Below, piece after piece: positions 1 to 12,900 of a DNA stretch of 64,000 bases. The notes beneath the pieces were generated by a model. The model was not told the DNA's origin and ran no database searches. It worked only from the letters and a program-made list of their open reading frames with translations. Source of the DNA: Progne subis subis. Its lineage: Eukaryota; Chordata; Aves; Passeriformes; Hirundinidae. A program made the position numbers and the translations under genes. The stretch is from positions 2,046,001 to 2,110,000 of the forward strand of contig JAKJHU010000085.1 of the NCBI GenBank assembly GCA_022316685.1, in the 5' to 3' direction. Position 1 is the first letter of the stretch. The number at the start of each line of letters is the position of its first letter.

Positions 1-3000
1 TCTGTAACTTAAGACCCTGACAGCTGTTACCGTCAATGTTTAGTGTCCAAAACTCTCCGGTACTCGTGGTCAGGTGCTGGTTTACTCCAAAGCTTCTCCC
101 TGCTCTGGAAGAGGGGCTGTCCCTCAGAGCTGAGCACCCTTCCCTGGTCCCTGCAGTGCTGGAAGGGCAGGTGCTGCTCCTGGCAAAACTAGCTGGTTAT
201 TTGTTATTTGCCATCTGACAAGGCAAAAGAACAGTTTCAGCTTAACAAGGCACTCTTTGAATCTTGCCCTGGGGTCAGTGTGTCTGTGGAGCAGCAGGTG
301 CTGTTATCTCGTGCTGGCTCAGTGTGCTTTAGTAACCAAATTCAGCTTTGTGATCCCTCTTGGAGGGGGAGGATCGTTCCAGGCTCTGTTCTCTTGGTGC
401 CAGCTGGAATCCAGCGAGCACACATAATTCTCCAGGTTTAAGCTCTCAAGTGGAGAGATGCTCCCTCAGAACACAGAGGCTCTATCAGAAATTCCACTGC
501 ATTGTGACACTTTGTTTATAGAGACTTTTGACTTGAGCTGATGCTCAAGTGGCTCAGAGGAGCTGACCTGATGATGTAGCAGGTGTGCTGCCAAACTGTG
601 AGCATTCAAACCCCCTCAAATGCCCTTTTTTAGTGTGGAAGAGCCAAACTAAGGTTTTGCATTCCACAAAACCACTGGCCTGCACCGGCCTTTTGCTGTG
701 ATGAGCAGCGTGAGACTCGTCCCTGTTCCTTGAAACAAAAAATAATCGTTCCTGTGATGTAGGATTCCTTGAGATCAAAGTGTGTACCAGTGTGTTCCTT
801 GCTGGAAACAAATTAGCAGCTCAGTTCTGCGTGCTCCCACTGCTGTTGACAGACATTTCCAGGGCAGGAGTGCCGCTAAATCCTTGAACACGGGTTCTGC
901 TGGACCTCAGAGCACCCTGTGGTGGCCTTTTTAAAGCCACGTGTCTGGCTGCCACCATGAGTAGTCCTGCTTCTTGTACAATCCCATTCCTGTCTTTTAT
1001 GCCAAATAATCCTCCTATAGACCCCCCTCCTTTTTCCCTCTCTTAAGAAGCTGCAGGGGAAAATGACTGTCACTAAGTATAATTCAGAATATTCAGAATT
1101 CAACAGCTCTGTTGGATCTGTCACTGTTGAAGATGAACCTTGCTGCTTGTCACGGATTTCCACAGAGATCTGAGAGCTCGTTTGTGCCTCTTGTCTCAGA
1201 GGCACTTGAGGCAGGGCCTTGTGTTCCTTAGACTTGGCCTTGAAATCTGGAGGAGTGGTGGGCAGATGGAGATTTTGGGATCCATCCCTGCAGGCTCCTG
1301 AGCTTACAGGAACAGTCAGGTTTTACAGGGTGCTCCTACAGAGCCCAAGCAGTCTTCATCTGCCCTGTGCTTCTGTTTCTCCCAGTCTTGTCCAAGTTTC
1401 CCTGCAGAAATGGAGGCATAGGGTCGCCCAGGCAGCTGATCTCTGGTTGGATGGCAGCTGTGCTCTGCTTTCAGGACTTCTCTTTTCCAAGTGCTATAAA
1501 TCCCAGCCTTGGCTGGTTGGGATTGGCCAAATGTTCAGAGCTACCATGAGCTTCCTCCTGGGCGGTGAAGCATCTTGCCCTGGAATCACATCCTTGTGAT
1601 CCTGGAGCTGGAGTGCTGGCTCTGGGCTCAGCCCTGGCAGCTGAGCAGGCTGGGGGATGCTGCAGGAGGAGCTGAGGGCTTTTTTGTCATAGAAAGCACA
1701 GAACTGCAGAGCAAAGTTCGTAATTTCTGCAGGAAATGTCTGAATTAAAGGGTTTATCCTTAGCTGTGTAGATCCTGCCATCTTTGGGCCTGTCTTTTCA
1801 GCTGGAGAAGCCAGGAAGGGAGGACTTTTCAGGACAGACTCATTTGCCAGCATCTCAAAACTCATTTGTTTGGTCCCAAATATTTCCTCTCCAACCTCCT
1901 CAGTGCTGGGGTTGAAGAAGGTAATTCCTATTGAACCAAGTTAGCCCAGAGAACATACAAACAGCAGCCCTTGTTCAAGCAGGACTAACTCAGAATTCCC
2001 CAGGCTCGATCTCCCACTCCATTCTTACAAATTAAGTTCATTTTTTTGTTTCTCTTTGCTCTCATCTCACCGAGCTTTTTCATCTCTGCTGTTTTCTGGA
2101 TTCCTTGGTGCCCTCACACGTCACTGCTTATTCTCTACTGTGAGAGGGGTGTGTAAGACCAGGATCAATCGTGTGATTGATGCTGCCTTATGCTGGGAAC
2201 ACCAGGAAGGATACTGGTTTGTGCTGGGAACCCACTGGGGTTTGGAATGAGAGCAGCTCCTCCTGAATCCTGTGTTCTGCAGCAAGGAGGATGCTCGGGC
2301 AGCTGTGGTCATGCATTGAATTTTTAGACAGGAGCTTTTGTCTTTGCAGTGCCTTGGGCTCTCTCTGCTTTCATGTGTGAGCAATCCAAAGTGCTGAGCT
2401 ACACAACGAGCTGCTCCTTCTTGCTGGCATCCGAGCCAATAAAAATAGTTCATACTTGGTTTCCCAAAACGTTATTGCAAATAAATGAGTATGAAAGAGG
2501 CTGCAGAAAAAACCATTTCTACCAGTCTGTCAAAGTGCTCCGAGGCTTGTGGTGGTAGAGAGGCTGTTGGGGAGGTTCCTGGTACGAAACTGAGTTTTTA
2601 ATCTGATGATAGAATGCAGTACAGCAGTGCCGGCCCCAGACACAGCTCGAGCCCAGAGTTCATGGTACACAGCCCAAGGGGGCTGGATTTGCTGAGATGA
2701 AGGGAGGTAAAACTGATACAGAGTCGTCTGTCTCTTGCACCTGTCTTGTTTACTTTTTTGCACTTCTAACCATTAACTGTTTCCCTAATCTCTGCTAATT
2801 ACATCCTTAATTGCATTAATATGCATTTTCAAATCTTAGCAGGAGAGCCCAAATTTTAGTGTTGAAGCAGTGTTTGGCAGAGCTTCCCTGGAGCTGTAGA
2901 GACTTGGAGCAGTCTCTCCAGACACAAGGCTGACCTTATGCTGGGGTAGGGGTGAAGTACAGCAGGAGCTTTAGGACGTTGTGCTCTACCCTTTGCCTAC

Positions 3001-3463
3001 ACATTAATCCGTGTAGTTTAATGACTTCTTCAAAGCTTTCCTACTGCTTCCCAGAACAAGCTGCCTGACTTGGAGAAGGGACATTGTTAGGTCGCTTTGG
3101 GGACAAGCTCAACCGAAAAAGACAAGTGCGTAGTATGGAACTTGAAAGTAAAAATTCCAAAGAAGTGAGAATTGTCTGTTGCTACTGGTCAAAACAGAGA
3201 AAGGCAAAAGCTAATTAAACATGTCTTGTTTATCATCTGTGCAGTCTTGAGTAGGAAGTGCTGGCTCTGCTGATAATCAAGAGCCTTAATCCAGAGGATT
3301 CTGAGCGCAAAGTAACCTGAGAGTGTCCCTTCAATGACAGAGCAGCCAGTTACCAAACTTAACATTCTTTCTTCTGTCACTGTTGATCTTAGTCTTGCTT
3401 GTGTAATGATACTTAGCATTCATCCTTTCATTAACTGACGCCTTTTCTTTCTTTCCTTTTCAG
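1..3463 (+). other. ATP2A2: ATP2A2 3' region upstream of the SERCA2a last exon (intron / possible SERCA2b 3'UTR)
   Basis: No coding exon is recognisable here. The stretch lies directly upstream of the SERCA2a-specific last exon, so it is intron for that isoform. In known vertebrate ATP2A2 genes the SERCA2b tail and 3'UTR are made by not splicing the preceding donor, so part of this stretch may be SERCA2b 3'UTR. I could not find the SERCA2b tail, so it probably lies just before the window. A candidate AATAAA occurs at 2438-2443 and another near 2480, either of which could end such a transcript. Short open frames here have no recognisable similarity and look random. Confidence 0.6.
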
Positions 3464-3477
3464 CAATACTGGAGTAA
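3464..3477 (+). CDS. ATP2A2: ATP2A2 last coding exon, SERCA2a isoform (partial gene)
   Basis: ATP2A2 encodes the sarco/endoplasmic reticulum calcium ATPase 2, which pumps cytosolic calcium into the ER or SR. SERCA2a is the heart and slow-muscle isoform and ends with the residues AILE. After a pyrimidine-rich acceptor ending at 3463 the sequence reads CA ATA CTG GAG TAA, which gives Ala (first base from the previous exon), Ile, Leu, Glu and stop. The following 3'UTR start closely resembles the mammalian SERCA2a 3'UTR as I remember it. Only 14 coding bases lie in the window; all other exons are upstream. The next gene downstream, ANAPC7 in opposite orientation, is the expected neighbour and supports the call. 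Confidence 0.9.
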
Positions 3478-4255
3478 TCGCTTCCTAAACAATTTTGCAG
3501 AAATGTAAGGTTGTTTTGTTGCGTGCATGTGTTTTTAGCAACACATCTACCAAAACTTCTGCATGTATCGTGTAAAGATTCTTTGCTTTCCCTAAAAACA
3601 AAACTCATTGTGTTCTCTGTGGAAGAAATGTGTGGTACCATTAGGACTTCATGATACAGATGTACAAACGTGCAATATAGCTTACCAAGCTGGAACTCTC
3701 TCCAGAGAAGTTGGGTTTCTGTGCTGCATGGAGAAGAGTTTGGTTCTCCTTGAACAAGAATTGTGGAGCTGTCAGCCGATTTCCATATTCCTGTATGTAA
3801 AATGTCAGTTTATACAATGTACAATATCAGATAATGCATGCCTTGGGTTGTAGACGGATCTCTCTCTGTATTGTATCATCCAAACATCCTACTCCAACAG
3901 CTTCTGTACAATGCTCTCCTATTTATAAATCCATGGAAACGATTACAGATGAATGTTAAACCGTAAGCCTCCACTTCATAACGTTGGGTTTTTTTATCAT
4001 CTGTGCAAATCAACCTCTTTTGCACTGTAATGTTAACTTATTTAAATCTAAGGCAGTAAGACAGATGTTGGTGCAATACAAAATATCGTGATGCATTTAT
4101 CTAAAAAAGCAACAACGACGTAGCCAGTTCCCACAGCTGCATGTGCAACCTTTAGAAGCTGTAAATAAGATCGTCTATTGACATGCTGACAGTAAGGAGC
4201 ATCACACCTAGTTTCATTTGTATCAGGTAAATAAATTTATTCTACAATACGTACT
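3478..4255 (+). other. ATP2A2: ATP2A2 SERCA2a 3'UTR
   Basis: This is non-coding sequence after the SERCA2a stop codon, ending shortly after the poly(A) signal at 4230-4235. The first ~80 bases, up to the AGCAACACATCTACCAA block near 3537, match the mammalian SERCA2a 3'UTR from memory, which is unusual conservation for a UTR. It is AT-rich, with several ATTTA/TTATTTA-like elements near 4040, as expected for regulated mRNA stability. Confidence 0.8.
4230..4235 (+). promoter_or_regulatory. ATP2A2: Poly(A) signal AATAAA of ATP2A2
   Basis: AATAAA lies about 755 bases after the SERCA2a stop and is followed by a GT-rich stretch (GTGTTATTTGATG near 4260), the usual downstream element. Cleavage is expected near 4250-4258. 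Confidence 0.75.
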
Positions 4256-7200
4256 CGGCGTGTTATTTGATGCACTTTGTTTCCTGCAGGTCCGTGCGCA
4301 GGCACTGCAGCGCGCTCTTGTTTTAATGCCAGGATGACACTTTTTAGCACCAACACCATTGCAGTCTTTCCTCCTAAAACTATGCAGATGCAGCTGCTCC
4401 TCGGCAGTATTGACCTCCTCGCTGGTGTGATTTCCTCTGTCCAGGGGCTTGTGTGTGTGTTTAAGGGACACTGTCAAGTACTTTGATCACTCAGTTTTTT
4501 TAAAATGCTCCATTGTTTGTAAAATCCCTCTGAGAAACATAAAATAAACAATTCTTTCCCAACTACTTTTTTTTTTTTTTTTCCCCTTTTCTGTTTTTTA
4601 AGTTGCCCCAACCTAAAGTAGCTCCTGGTCTCTTCCCTTTCCATAGGCAAAAGGAAGATGAGCCAAATGTGTTTGGTCCAAACCACAGCACGAGCATCCT
4701 TTGGGCTCACTGCTTTCCCCAAACCAACGGCTGTTCTGCCACCAAGGCTAAAGCACTCCCAGGGTAAAAGCTGGAATTTCCAAAAGCCAGACACCAGATT
4801 TTGTTTGGAATAAGAGACAACTTAGGAATGTGTTTTACATTAAATGTAATGGCTCTTAGCCTCCAGCCCCCGATAGCAGCACCGTGCTGGCAAACAGCAT
4901 TATCCAAATGAGGTGACACATCAGAGACCCTTCAAAACGCAGCAGTGCGAGGTTTAAAAATACGAGGGTGGAATTCCACGGTCCGGCGGCTCTGTAGGAT
5001 GGTGGAGGGTGAGTTAACGCATCGGGCTGAGCTGCTGGCGGCTGCTTCCTACTATGGTAGTGCTGTGCTGGGCAGGCTGAGCTCCGCCGCTCGCCCCGGG
5101 GCTGTCAGAGCCCGGCTCCGCGCTCCCTTATCTCCGTTGCAGCTCTTCCCGCAGCCGGATTTAGAGCCAGCGCTGTCAGCGCCGCCCCTGCCGCTGCAGG
5201 GCTCCTCCGCGCTCCCCAGGGACACCTGAGCTGGGGCTTGGCCAGGGCAGGCGGGGGAAGCGCCCCACCAGCAGCTCTTGCCTTTAAACGGAGCTTTTCC
5301 CAGAGCTCCCGTCACTGCTCCAGCCCCGCTGCTCTCCTGCCCCTTTCTTCCGCCTGTGGAAATTGTCCCCAGCACCAAAAGGTGCCAAAAGCAAAGCTCA
5401 GCGGTGACAGGAAGCCCGGGTGCGTTCCTCGGCAGCAGCTGCACGTTCAGACAGCGCTGAGCAAACTCACACCTTACTCTTTAAACATTTCTTTAAATGA
5501 TGATCTGGCAAGTTTAAGCAGAGTGAGTCCCCCAGCTGGAGTACAGCCATGTGAGGAGAACGTGATCCTCAGTGGGTTGCCAAGGTGCTCAGCGCAAGAA
5601 TATGTGGTAAGAGATGCTGAAATAAACAGCTTCATCTTCCCCCTCCTCCTCCTCCTCTTCTCCCTGCAAAGCCCCAGCTCCAAAGCACCACAGGGATGAG
5701 CCCACTGACAGCACAGAGCAAAAAACCACTCCCCATAGCTCAAATTATGAGGAATTATGGACATATTACATTCAACTCTAAATACAGAGGGCAGGAAATA
5801 GCCCTATTTTTACCTCGAGGTAAATTTGAGTACGATTAGAGCCCACATCCACCCCCAGCAGAGTGGGTGAGAAATGAGAGCAGCTCTGAGCACCTGAAGG
5901 AGGATTTGTAAAAGATTTCATCCCAACAGTTCGCTCACATGGAAGTGCAGACAAGACTTTGGACATCAATTTACCAGGATTTCACCTCATACCCCAAAAA
6001 CCATCACCCCATTTGCCACATCGCTGTTTTGATGGGATGACAGGGGAGGAAAATGAATCTGCTCTCCAAACCCACAAAGTCCTTGGCCCCTCTGGAATCT
6101 CTTGGAAAGGGAGGCTTGTACACAGTAAACATCCACTGGGGACCCACACCCCAGACTTTGCACAGCAGAGGTCAAGCCAGTGAGTGAAAACAGAGATTAT
6201 TCTATTTTGTTGTTCCATCAAGTGACAGCCATGGACTGGCCAAAGGGTTTTCCTTGATATATAAATTGTTACACCGAAGTTTCCCAGGTGAACATTTTAT
6301 TTCTTCCCAAAGTTTTGCACCAAAACAACTGCATTTTATTATCTATTTCCTCCCCAAACACCCATTCTTACATACATCCTTACGTCCTCTTGGCCAGCTT
6401 CCAAATGACATTTTAACCAACTAAGACTATTCACTTTAAAATCAGAGGTTTATATTGAGTTTAAGCCCTCTTAAGGTCACTAAATTTAAGACCCATGGAG
6501 CCTGCAGATCTGGGTTTTTTAAATATATTTGGTTGTGGTGTGTTTGTGTAACTTGAAATGACAATGGCAGACACAGTCTTTGAGGTTTCCTTACCACTGA
6601 GATCTAAATGAGGGAATAAGGTTTGCTGAATCAGAAATCCTGCCTGCTTCTGCCCTGGATGGATCAGTTTCCACATCACTGAGCTCCTGAAAAGCAAGGA
6701 GGGAAGAATCACCACACAAAGAGGCTTAATGAGGAAGACAGTTACTGAAAGGAGGGGGGGAAAGTCCTAGTTAATCAAAAATCTCTCTGTAATCAGCAGC
6801 AGCAGAGAAAGAAGCAGCACCTCAATTCAACAGAGAACACTGATAATGGTCAGCAGTCCTCAGTCCTTCCTTTATTTCTTCTTCCCAATTCCAGAATGCC
6901 CATGATCTAGAAATTTTCAGAGTTGGAAACAGGGCCTGTATTGCAGGTGTTATCAGCACAGGACAGGAGTAAATTCATTATTCAGGCAATTTCTAACCAC
7001 ACCATGAACGTGTGCTGCTTTTACACTGTGGTAAATTCAGCCTTGTCCAAGTCTATGTATAGTTTGAAGAAATTCTGTCCCTTTCCCATCACTTCCTGTC
7101 AAAGTAGGAAAGAATTCTAAGTTAGTAATGAAAGAAGTGATTTAAATTCAAGGATTTCGAGCAAAGAGAGGCACTGTGCCCTTACTCAGCACCTCACACA

Positions 7201-9976
7201 TCAACACTTTACAGTACAGCTGGATGGCAACGGATTTCTTGCCTCATGTCCAAACTCTTTCACCTCCATCACAGATCTGACACAGCCTGAACTTCAGTTC
7301 TTGGCTTTGTGATCTTTTCTTCTCGGGTGCAGAGCACGTGATTGAGGGAGGGAATGAGGTCAGCTGCTTATTAAGGGCTAATTGTTATATTCCCTGAACT
7401 AAATGTCTGTAACTGCATTGGAGAGTACCAGAGCTCTGCAGAACCAGAGATCACATTCTAAAATTAAAGCAGTAATGAAGGCTCATTAATAGGCAAGCAG
7501 AATCCCTCCAGAATTCTGAAGTCAGGGCCAAATATATCTCTCTATACAATCTCAACATGTATGGATGGCACCTCAAAGTTCCACAGGCACAGTGCAACTC
7601 CTAGCAAAGATCACACACAGCTACGTAACCCCAACACCTCAGGTACTCACCAGGCTGCATCTGCAGGCTTTCACAACTTCTCAATTTCTGTAAGGAACCA
7701 GGTTCTCAGAAAATCAAAGCTGTGAGGATACAAATCAACTTTGAGAGCCATCTCAAGGTGTTCTGAGGTGTGCCTGGACTTGCTTGCTCAAGCTGCACCT
7801 AAGGACTCATCTTGAAGTAGTTTCAGTTTCCTGTCTGTTCTAAAAGCAGAGATTATCAGATTATCTACAAACACGCTGCAGAATGGTTTCAATAGAACTG
7901 TGGCTCTCCAGTTTCCTCTCCTATGTAAATACTTCAGAGAAAGGTGTGAAGTCAGTGGTTTCCACCTGACATGAATGACCTATTCAAAGGAACCATTAGA
8001 ATAAAATGGCTGAAAAATACATCACATACCTCATATACTCCTCATCACAATTAACTGCATCCTGCCTTTAGTTTAGTAACACAAACAACTCAATTTTCAT
8101 CCACAGCAGAGGTTTGGAATACAACTAGAAAGCTAATGCAGCTACCCAGCTTTCAGCTGCAGAGTATGTCTGGTGAATGCTGAGTGTGAGGAGAAAGCAA
8201 AGTGTTTTTTATACAAAAATATACAAAAATAGATGCTTTGAATATGCTCGCACGTTTTTTCTGTTGGGGGACATGTGATGAGCTGAAATCCATTCACTGC
8301 ATCCCACAGCAACGACAAAGAGAAGAACAGGACGAGGCCTCTCATCTGCCAGGAAGTCATGAATGAAGTTGTGCTGTCCCTGAGGTGCACACATTTGAGC
8401 ATCTGCTTCACTGGAAGAGCAGGAGCAGCTTATGCCATCCAACTGCCACGACAGCTTCGCTTCGCTCCTCTTCCCCTGTCACCTTCAAATAACCATAACT
8501 CAGTTTGGTATTTTGGAAACTCTAAAGCCCACAGAATTCCAGAGAGAACAGACAAGCAGCTGTTTTCTCTTCTTAAATGGATGAACTATTGGACTCCTCC
8601 TCTGTTAGCCATGACAAACCAGAACATTTCCAAAACAGACAATAATCTGCCTCTTTTGTTGTGCATTTTTGATACAACATCACAGAGGGATGTTTTACCC
8701 TTATCTGCCTTTCAGGGAGAAGCTTCTTCCCTATGTCATGTATTTGTAACAAACAGCCATTTTTTCCTCCAACTGATACTCAAAACTATTTTTTTAGCTT
8801 TCTAAATAGTCTGTGCGCTCCAGCATACCTGTGGTAACAAAACAAATACAAAAGGAATTAAACTCTCGATATAAAGATTTAAAAAACACGTTTTGGTAAA
8901 GGCTGAGGAAATCAGAACTGTAAGAAAAATAAGTAATTCCTCTTCCCACACATCAAGCCCAAAGAACTGAAACGGTTTCTAGATTACCCAAAGCACTTCA
9001 CCCTTGAATTGCTGAGGTTGGGAATTTGTACATGAAGCAATTTTGCTTCAAAAGGTGAGGGGAAAAGACACGAATTCAAAAATTACCTGACAAAACCAGG
9101 AAGTATATAAACATGGAAAAAAACAGGACAATATGTGTATTTGCATAATTTAACGTTTCCCCAGCAGTGCAAGGGAAGAGGGATGAATTCTTTTTATAGC
9201 TTTTTAAATGTCAGTGCTGTACACAGAAAGTAAAGTGCTTTGAGTCATCGCTGCAAAACCTTCCAGGAACATACTGAAATAAAACTAAACTGCATTTTAA
9301 AATAAATGCTCATGTACAGACTTTCAGTGATTGCAGGGTTTAGTAAGGGTTGAAGAAATGACTTTAATTCTCCACCACTGGCTCAATTCTGTACACAGAG
9401 CAATCAGTCAGCTACAAAAAGTGTCCTGCAAGTCCAAGTTGCCTGTTGTCCCAAATTTCTCCTGGACAGCACAGGTAATGCCCTAGAAAAAGACAAATTA
9501 ATTCAACAAATACAGCAAAAGAAAAGTGCTGCTTTCAGCCACACTCAAGCAGCTCTCCCAGACTCAAATGGCTGCACTCAAACGAGCAAGACCTTTCCCA
9601 AAAAAGGAGTACAAACCACTCTATTTACAATTTGCCCAAGCATATTTAGCCCTGAACAGAACTCAGACATTGTTTTCATCACAAACAACAGGCTCATTAC
9701 ACACCTCAGATTCTGATGGTTTTAGTTTTAGCTGGAATTTTTTTCAAAATGAAAGTTGCAAATAACCTCAGTTGCAGTTAGTCCCTTACACTTAATAAAT
9801 AAGAAGCATCAAGAACCTCCACAGTATTGAGATGTTCAGAACTATTAATTGGTTTCAGAGTCTATTTAAAAAAAAAAAAGTCCTTTGTTACTGAAAAAAA
9901 AATCATAGTTTCTGTTCTTCTGAGAAGAGTGGCCCTAGTGGTGTGTTCAAGTGCCAAAACAAGCAGCAAGAGGCTT
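4256..9976. other. Intergenic region between ATP2A2 and ANAPC7, including the ANAPC7 3'UTR
   Basis: No coding exon is supported. The two genes converge here. The part next to 9976 is the ANAPC7 3'UTR on the minus strand, but I cannot fix its end: reverse-complement AATAAA (TTTATT) occurs near 6297, 6336 and 6870, which would give a UTR of 3 kb or more, while nearer signals are only weak variants. A moderately GC-rich patch at about 4970-5440 is the only compositional island. No CR1 copy is recognisable. Confidence 0.6.
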
Positions 9977-12900
9977 TTATTGCATCCCAAACCACTGCTC
10001 TTGATCTGCCCACTGAGCTGCTTCACTGTCACTGCCTTCCAAGTCCCCCTCTTCTCCACTTCCCTCCATGTCATCCACATCTTCTTCCTGGGTGGCATCT
10101 GTTGGACTTTCCTCTTTTTCCATTTTCTGCAATCCTTCCAGGGACTTCTGATCGTTCGGATCCAAACTGAAGAAAGGAAGAAAAAGAAAGCGTTGACTTG
10201 AAACTTTTTTTTCTCTTTGTGGCCTCGGTGTAAGGAGTAACAATAAAATCTCATCCTGTTGTCTGCACAGGAAGCTTATTTTAGATGATGATGCAACTTC
10301 CCCTTGAGCTGCTCTAACACTGAGTTTTAAATCTCCTTTATAAAACACTTCTGATCCCCAAGAACGCGTTTATCTAAACATCCCACTCTTCCAGAGAACT
10401 TAGTCACCTCTCCTAACAGTACTAATTATAAAGTAACTTGAAAGCAGTAAAAATTTAAATGAGTCTGACTAAATATAATCTATGCAGGCAAAAACCAGCT
10501 GACCCATTTTAGCTCTGCAAGTTTGCAGCGGACATAATGTGCTGGATTTAAGGCAAATTGGAGATGTTGCAATCAAAACACAGGAATATTTAACAAAGTA
10601 ACACCCTGAAATAGCATTTAGATGATGTTCAGTTGAATCATACTGTTTAAATTTATCGAACAGCTCATTTTCATATGCACCTTCTAGTGCATGGGCATGG
10701 ATCCTAAAGTCTGACTATAAAATAATTAATAACTATAAATAAATCCATGCTTTAATCCTTTTGTTAGTCAAGGAATCACGAGCCTAGTGACATATTTAGC
10801 ATTAATACACTCCCTACATTTTGCACTTCACAGTTCCAAGTCTTAAGACCAACCAATTCATGAGCAGGATGTCATTTGTGTGGTTTTGCTTGTTTCAAGG
10901 GAGAATGATACAAAGCCACCTCTGAATCTCATCCTAATCAATTAGCAGCTCATTAGTGAAACTAATTATTGGTTGTTACAAAGCTCATGCAGTCTCAGGG
11001 TGTGCTTTACCTCAGGGCTATGCTGTACTGGTCCATGGCCTCCTGGTACTCGTTGACAGCCACCAAGAAATCCCCCAGGATGCGGTGCAGGACACAGTCA
11101 CTCTGGTTGGCCAGGGCATTCCTCAGCAAGGCAATCCCATCTTCATACTTCTGCTCTCTACCTGTTCACAGGCAAAACTGTTTTAATCAATAGGACAAAT
11201 GTATAAAAAGTCACAGTGTTCACAGTCTTCCCAACACAAGGCTATTTGTCCCCCTAGACCTGTCAGCAGGGAGGACAGCAGTGCTCTACTGCTTGCAAGA
11301 TTAACTGAACAATGACTTTTTGTTGCAATAGCTGTTACATTCACTGTTACATCTACTTTGAAGTCAAAACATTTTGTTTGCAATTGCTTTAAGCGTAGTA
11401 TCAGCTGCTGGATGCAATTAATTCCTGTGATTTTTCCTTCAGGATAGAACCGATAAACCCCTGGACCATATCACCACTGTTACATCCTTCACATCGATGC
11501 GGCTCCAGAACACCCTGCCATGTACCAGGGTATCTTTAAACAAACCAACAAGAGAGAAAAAGGAACTTACTGAGAAGTTCTGCTTTCTTTACCACAGCTT
11601 TAATGTAGTCAGGTCTTTGTGTGAGAGCTTTGTCCAGCAATGTTTTTGCCTTTTCCTGCGTGACTGGGTCCTCCAGGCAGACTGTGGCCAGCAGGGTAAG
11701 GGTCTGTGCGTTTGCCCCCAGGGTTTTGTACACGTTGTTTGCCATCACCATGGCTTCACGGATGCTGTTGGACGCCAGGTAACACTCGATGAGACCTGGT
11801 GATGTCACATGGAAACACTTCAGGGCTTGAGTCAGCACAGGCACTCATCCCTCCACTATTATTTGCACTTAGCAGCACTCAGGTGCTGAACAGCTGACAC
11901 TCCAATAAGCAAATACAAATTGCAATTGAGAAAGTGAATCTATGCATGTCAACACACTCATTCTACAGATAATTGACTTGATGCTCATTAATGGTTAGAC
12001 ACTGAAAAAAAACCCCCAACCCTAAGTACACCTAATCTAATGTTTTTGTCCAATTCCAATACTGAGAGAATTAATACTTAACCTGGACTCCTCAATACCT
12101 GAAGCTGCTGTTGAGATCAACAAGATTTAAATATTTAAACAAATACGACAAAACAAAGCTACCAGCAGCAACGGTTAACGTCCATCATCCGAAAGTGAGC
12201 TGCTCAAAACGCCTAAGTTTGTTTACATCCAGATTAAACAAAACCCAAGAAAACCCCATTTTGAAAACCATTCTTGCAAATCCACACATCCCTCGCCTGA
12301 TCACATCGCAGGTTTCGGGGCGATAATTGATTTACTAGAAAGCCAACAGGAGGAAAGAAGTGCGCTCCACTCCCTGGCCTCCTCATCAGCGTGACAGAGC
12401 TCGCAGCTGCCCGTGGCTCACCCTCGTAGCAGTCGAGGCGGCAGGGCGCCAGGCGGATGGCCTCACGGAAGTGGATGATGGCCTCCTGCACGCGGCCCAT
12501 GTTGCGCAGCGCAGCTCCCTTCAGCAGCAGGGCCTGCACGCTGTTGCTGTTCAGCTGGATTGCTTTGGCTCCCAAGTACAAGGCACGGGAGTATCGTTTG
12601 CTGTAGAAACTGTGACACCTACAGAAAAGGAGAGGGATTGTAAACACTGCCTGCGCGTAGTTTTTGAACTCCTTGCATTTGAAGTTGAGAATAAAGCTCT
12701 TCAAAAAATTTTTTTAAAAATAGGTATAAATATTAAAATATTAGTATTTAATATACTGTTGGTATTGCACAGGTGTGTAACTGTAACAGATTTAACATAG
12801 AGAAAACAAACACGGGAGATATTTACAGAGAGCTAATGTAAGTTACTCAGGAAAGGAACAGACAGGAAAGAAAAGCACCTGAACAAAACAAGCTGAACCC

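Noticed and set aside
4945..5444. A small GC-rich patch with open frames, considered as a gene promoter
   Set aside because: Its CpG density is modest, and no splice donor, homologous exon or downstream gene was found. It may be a distal element or nothing.
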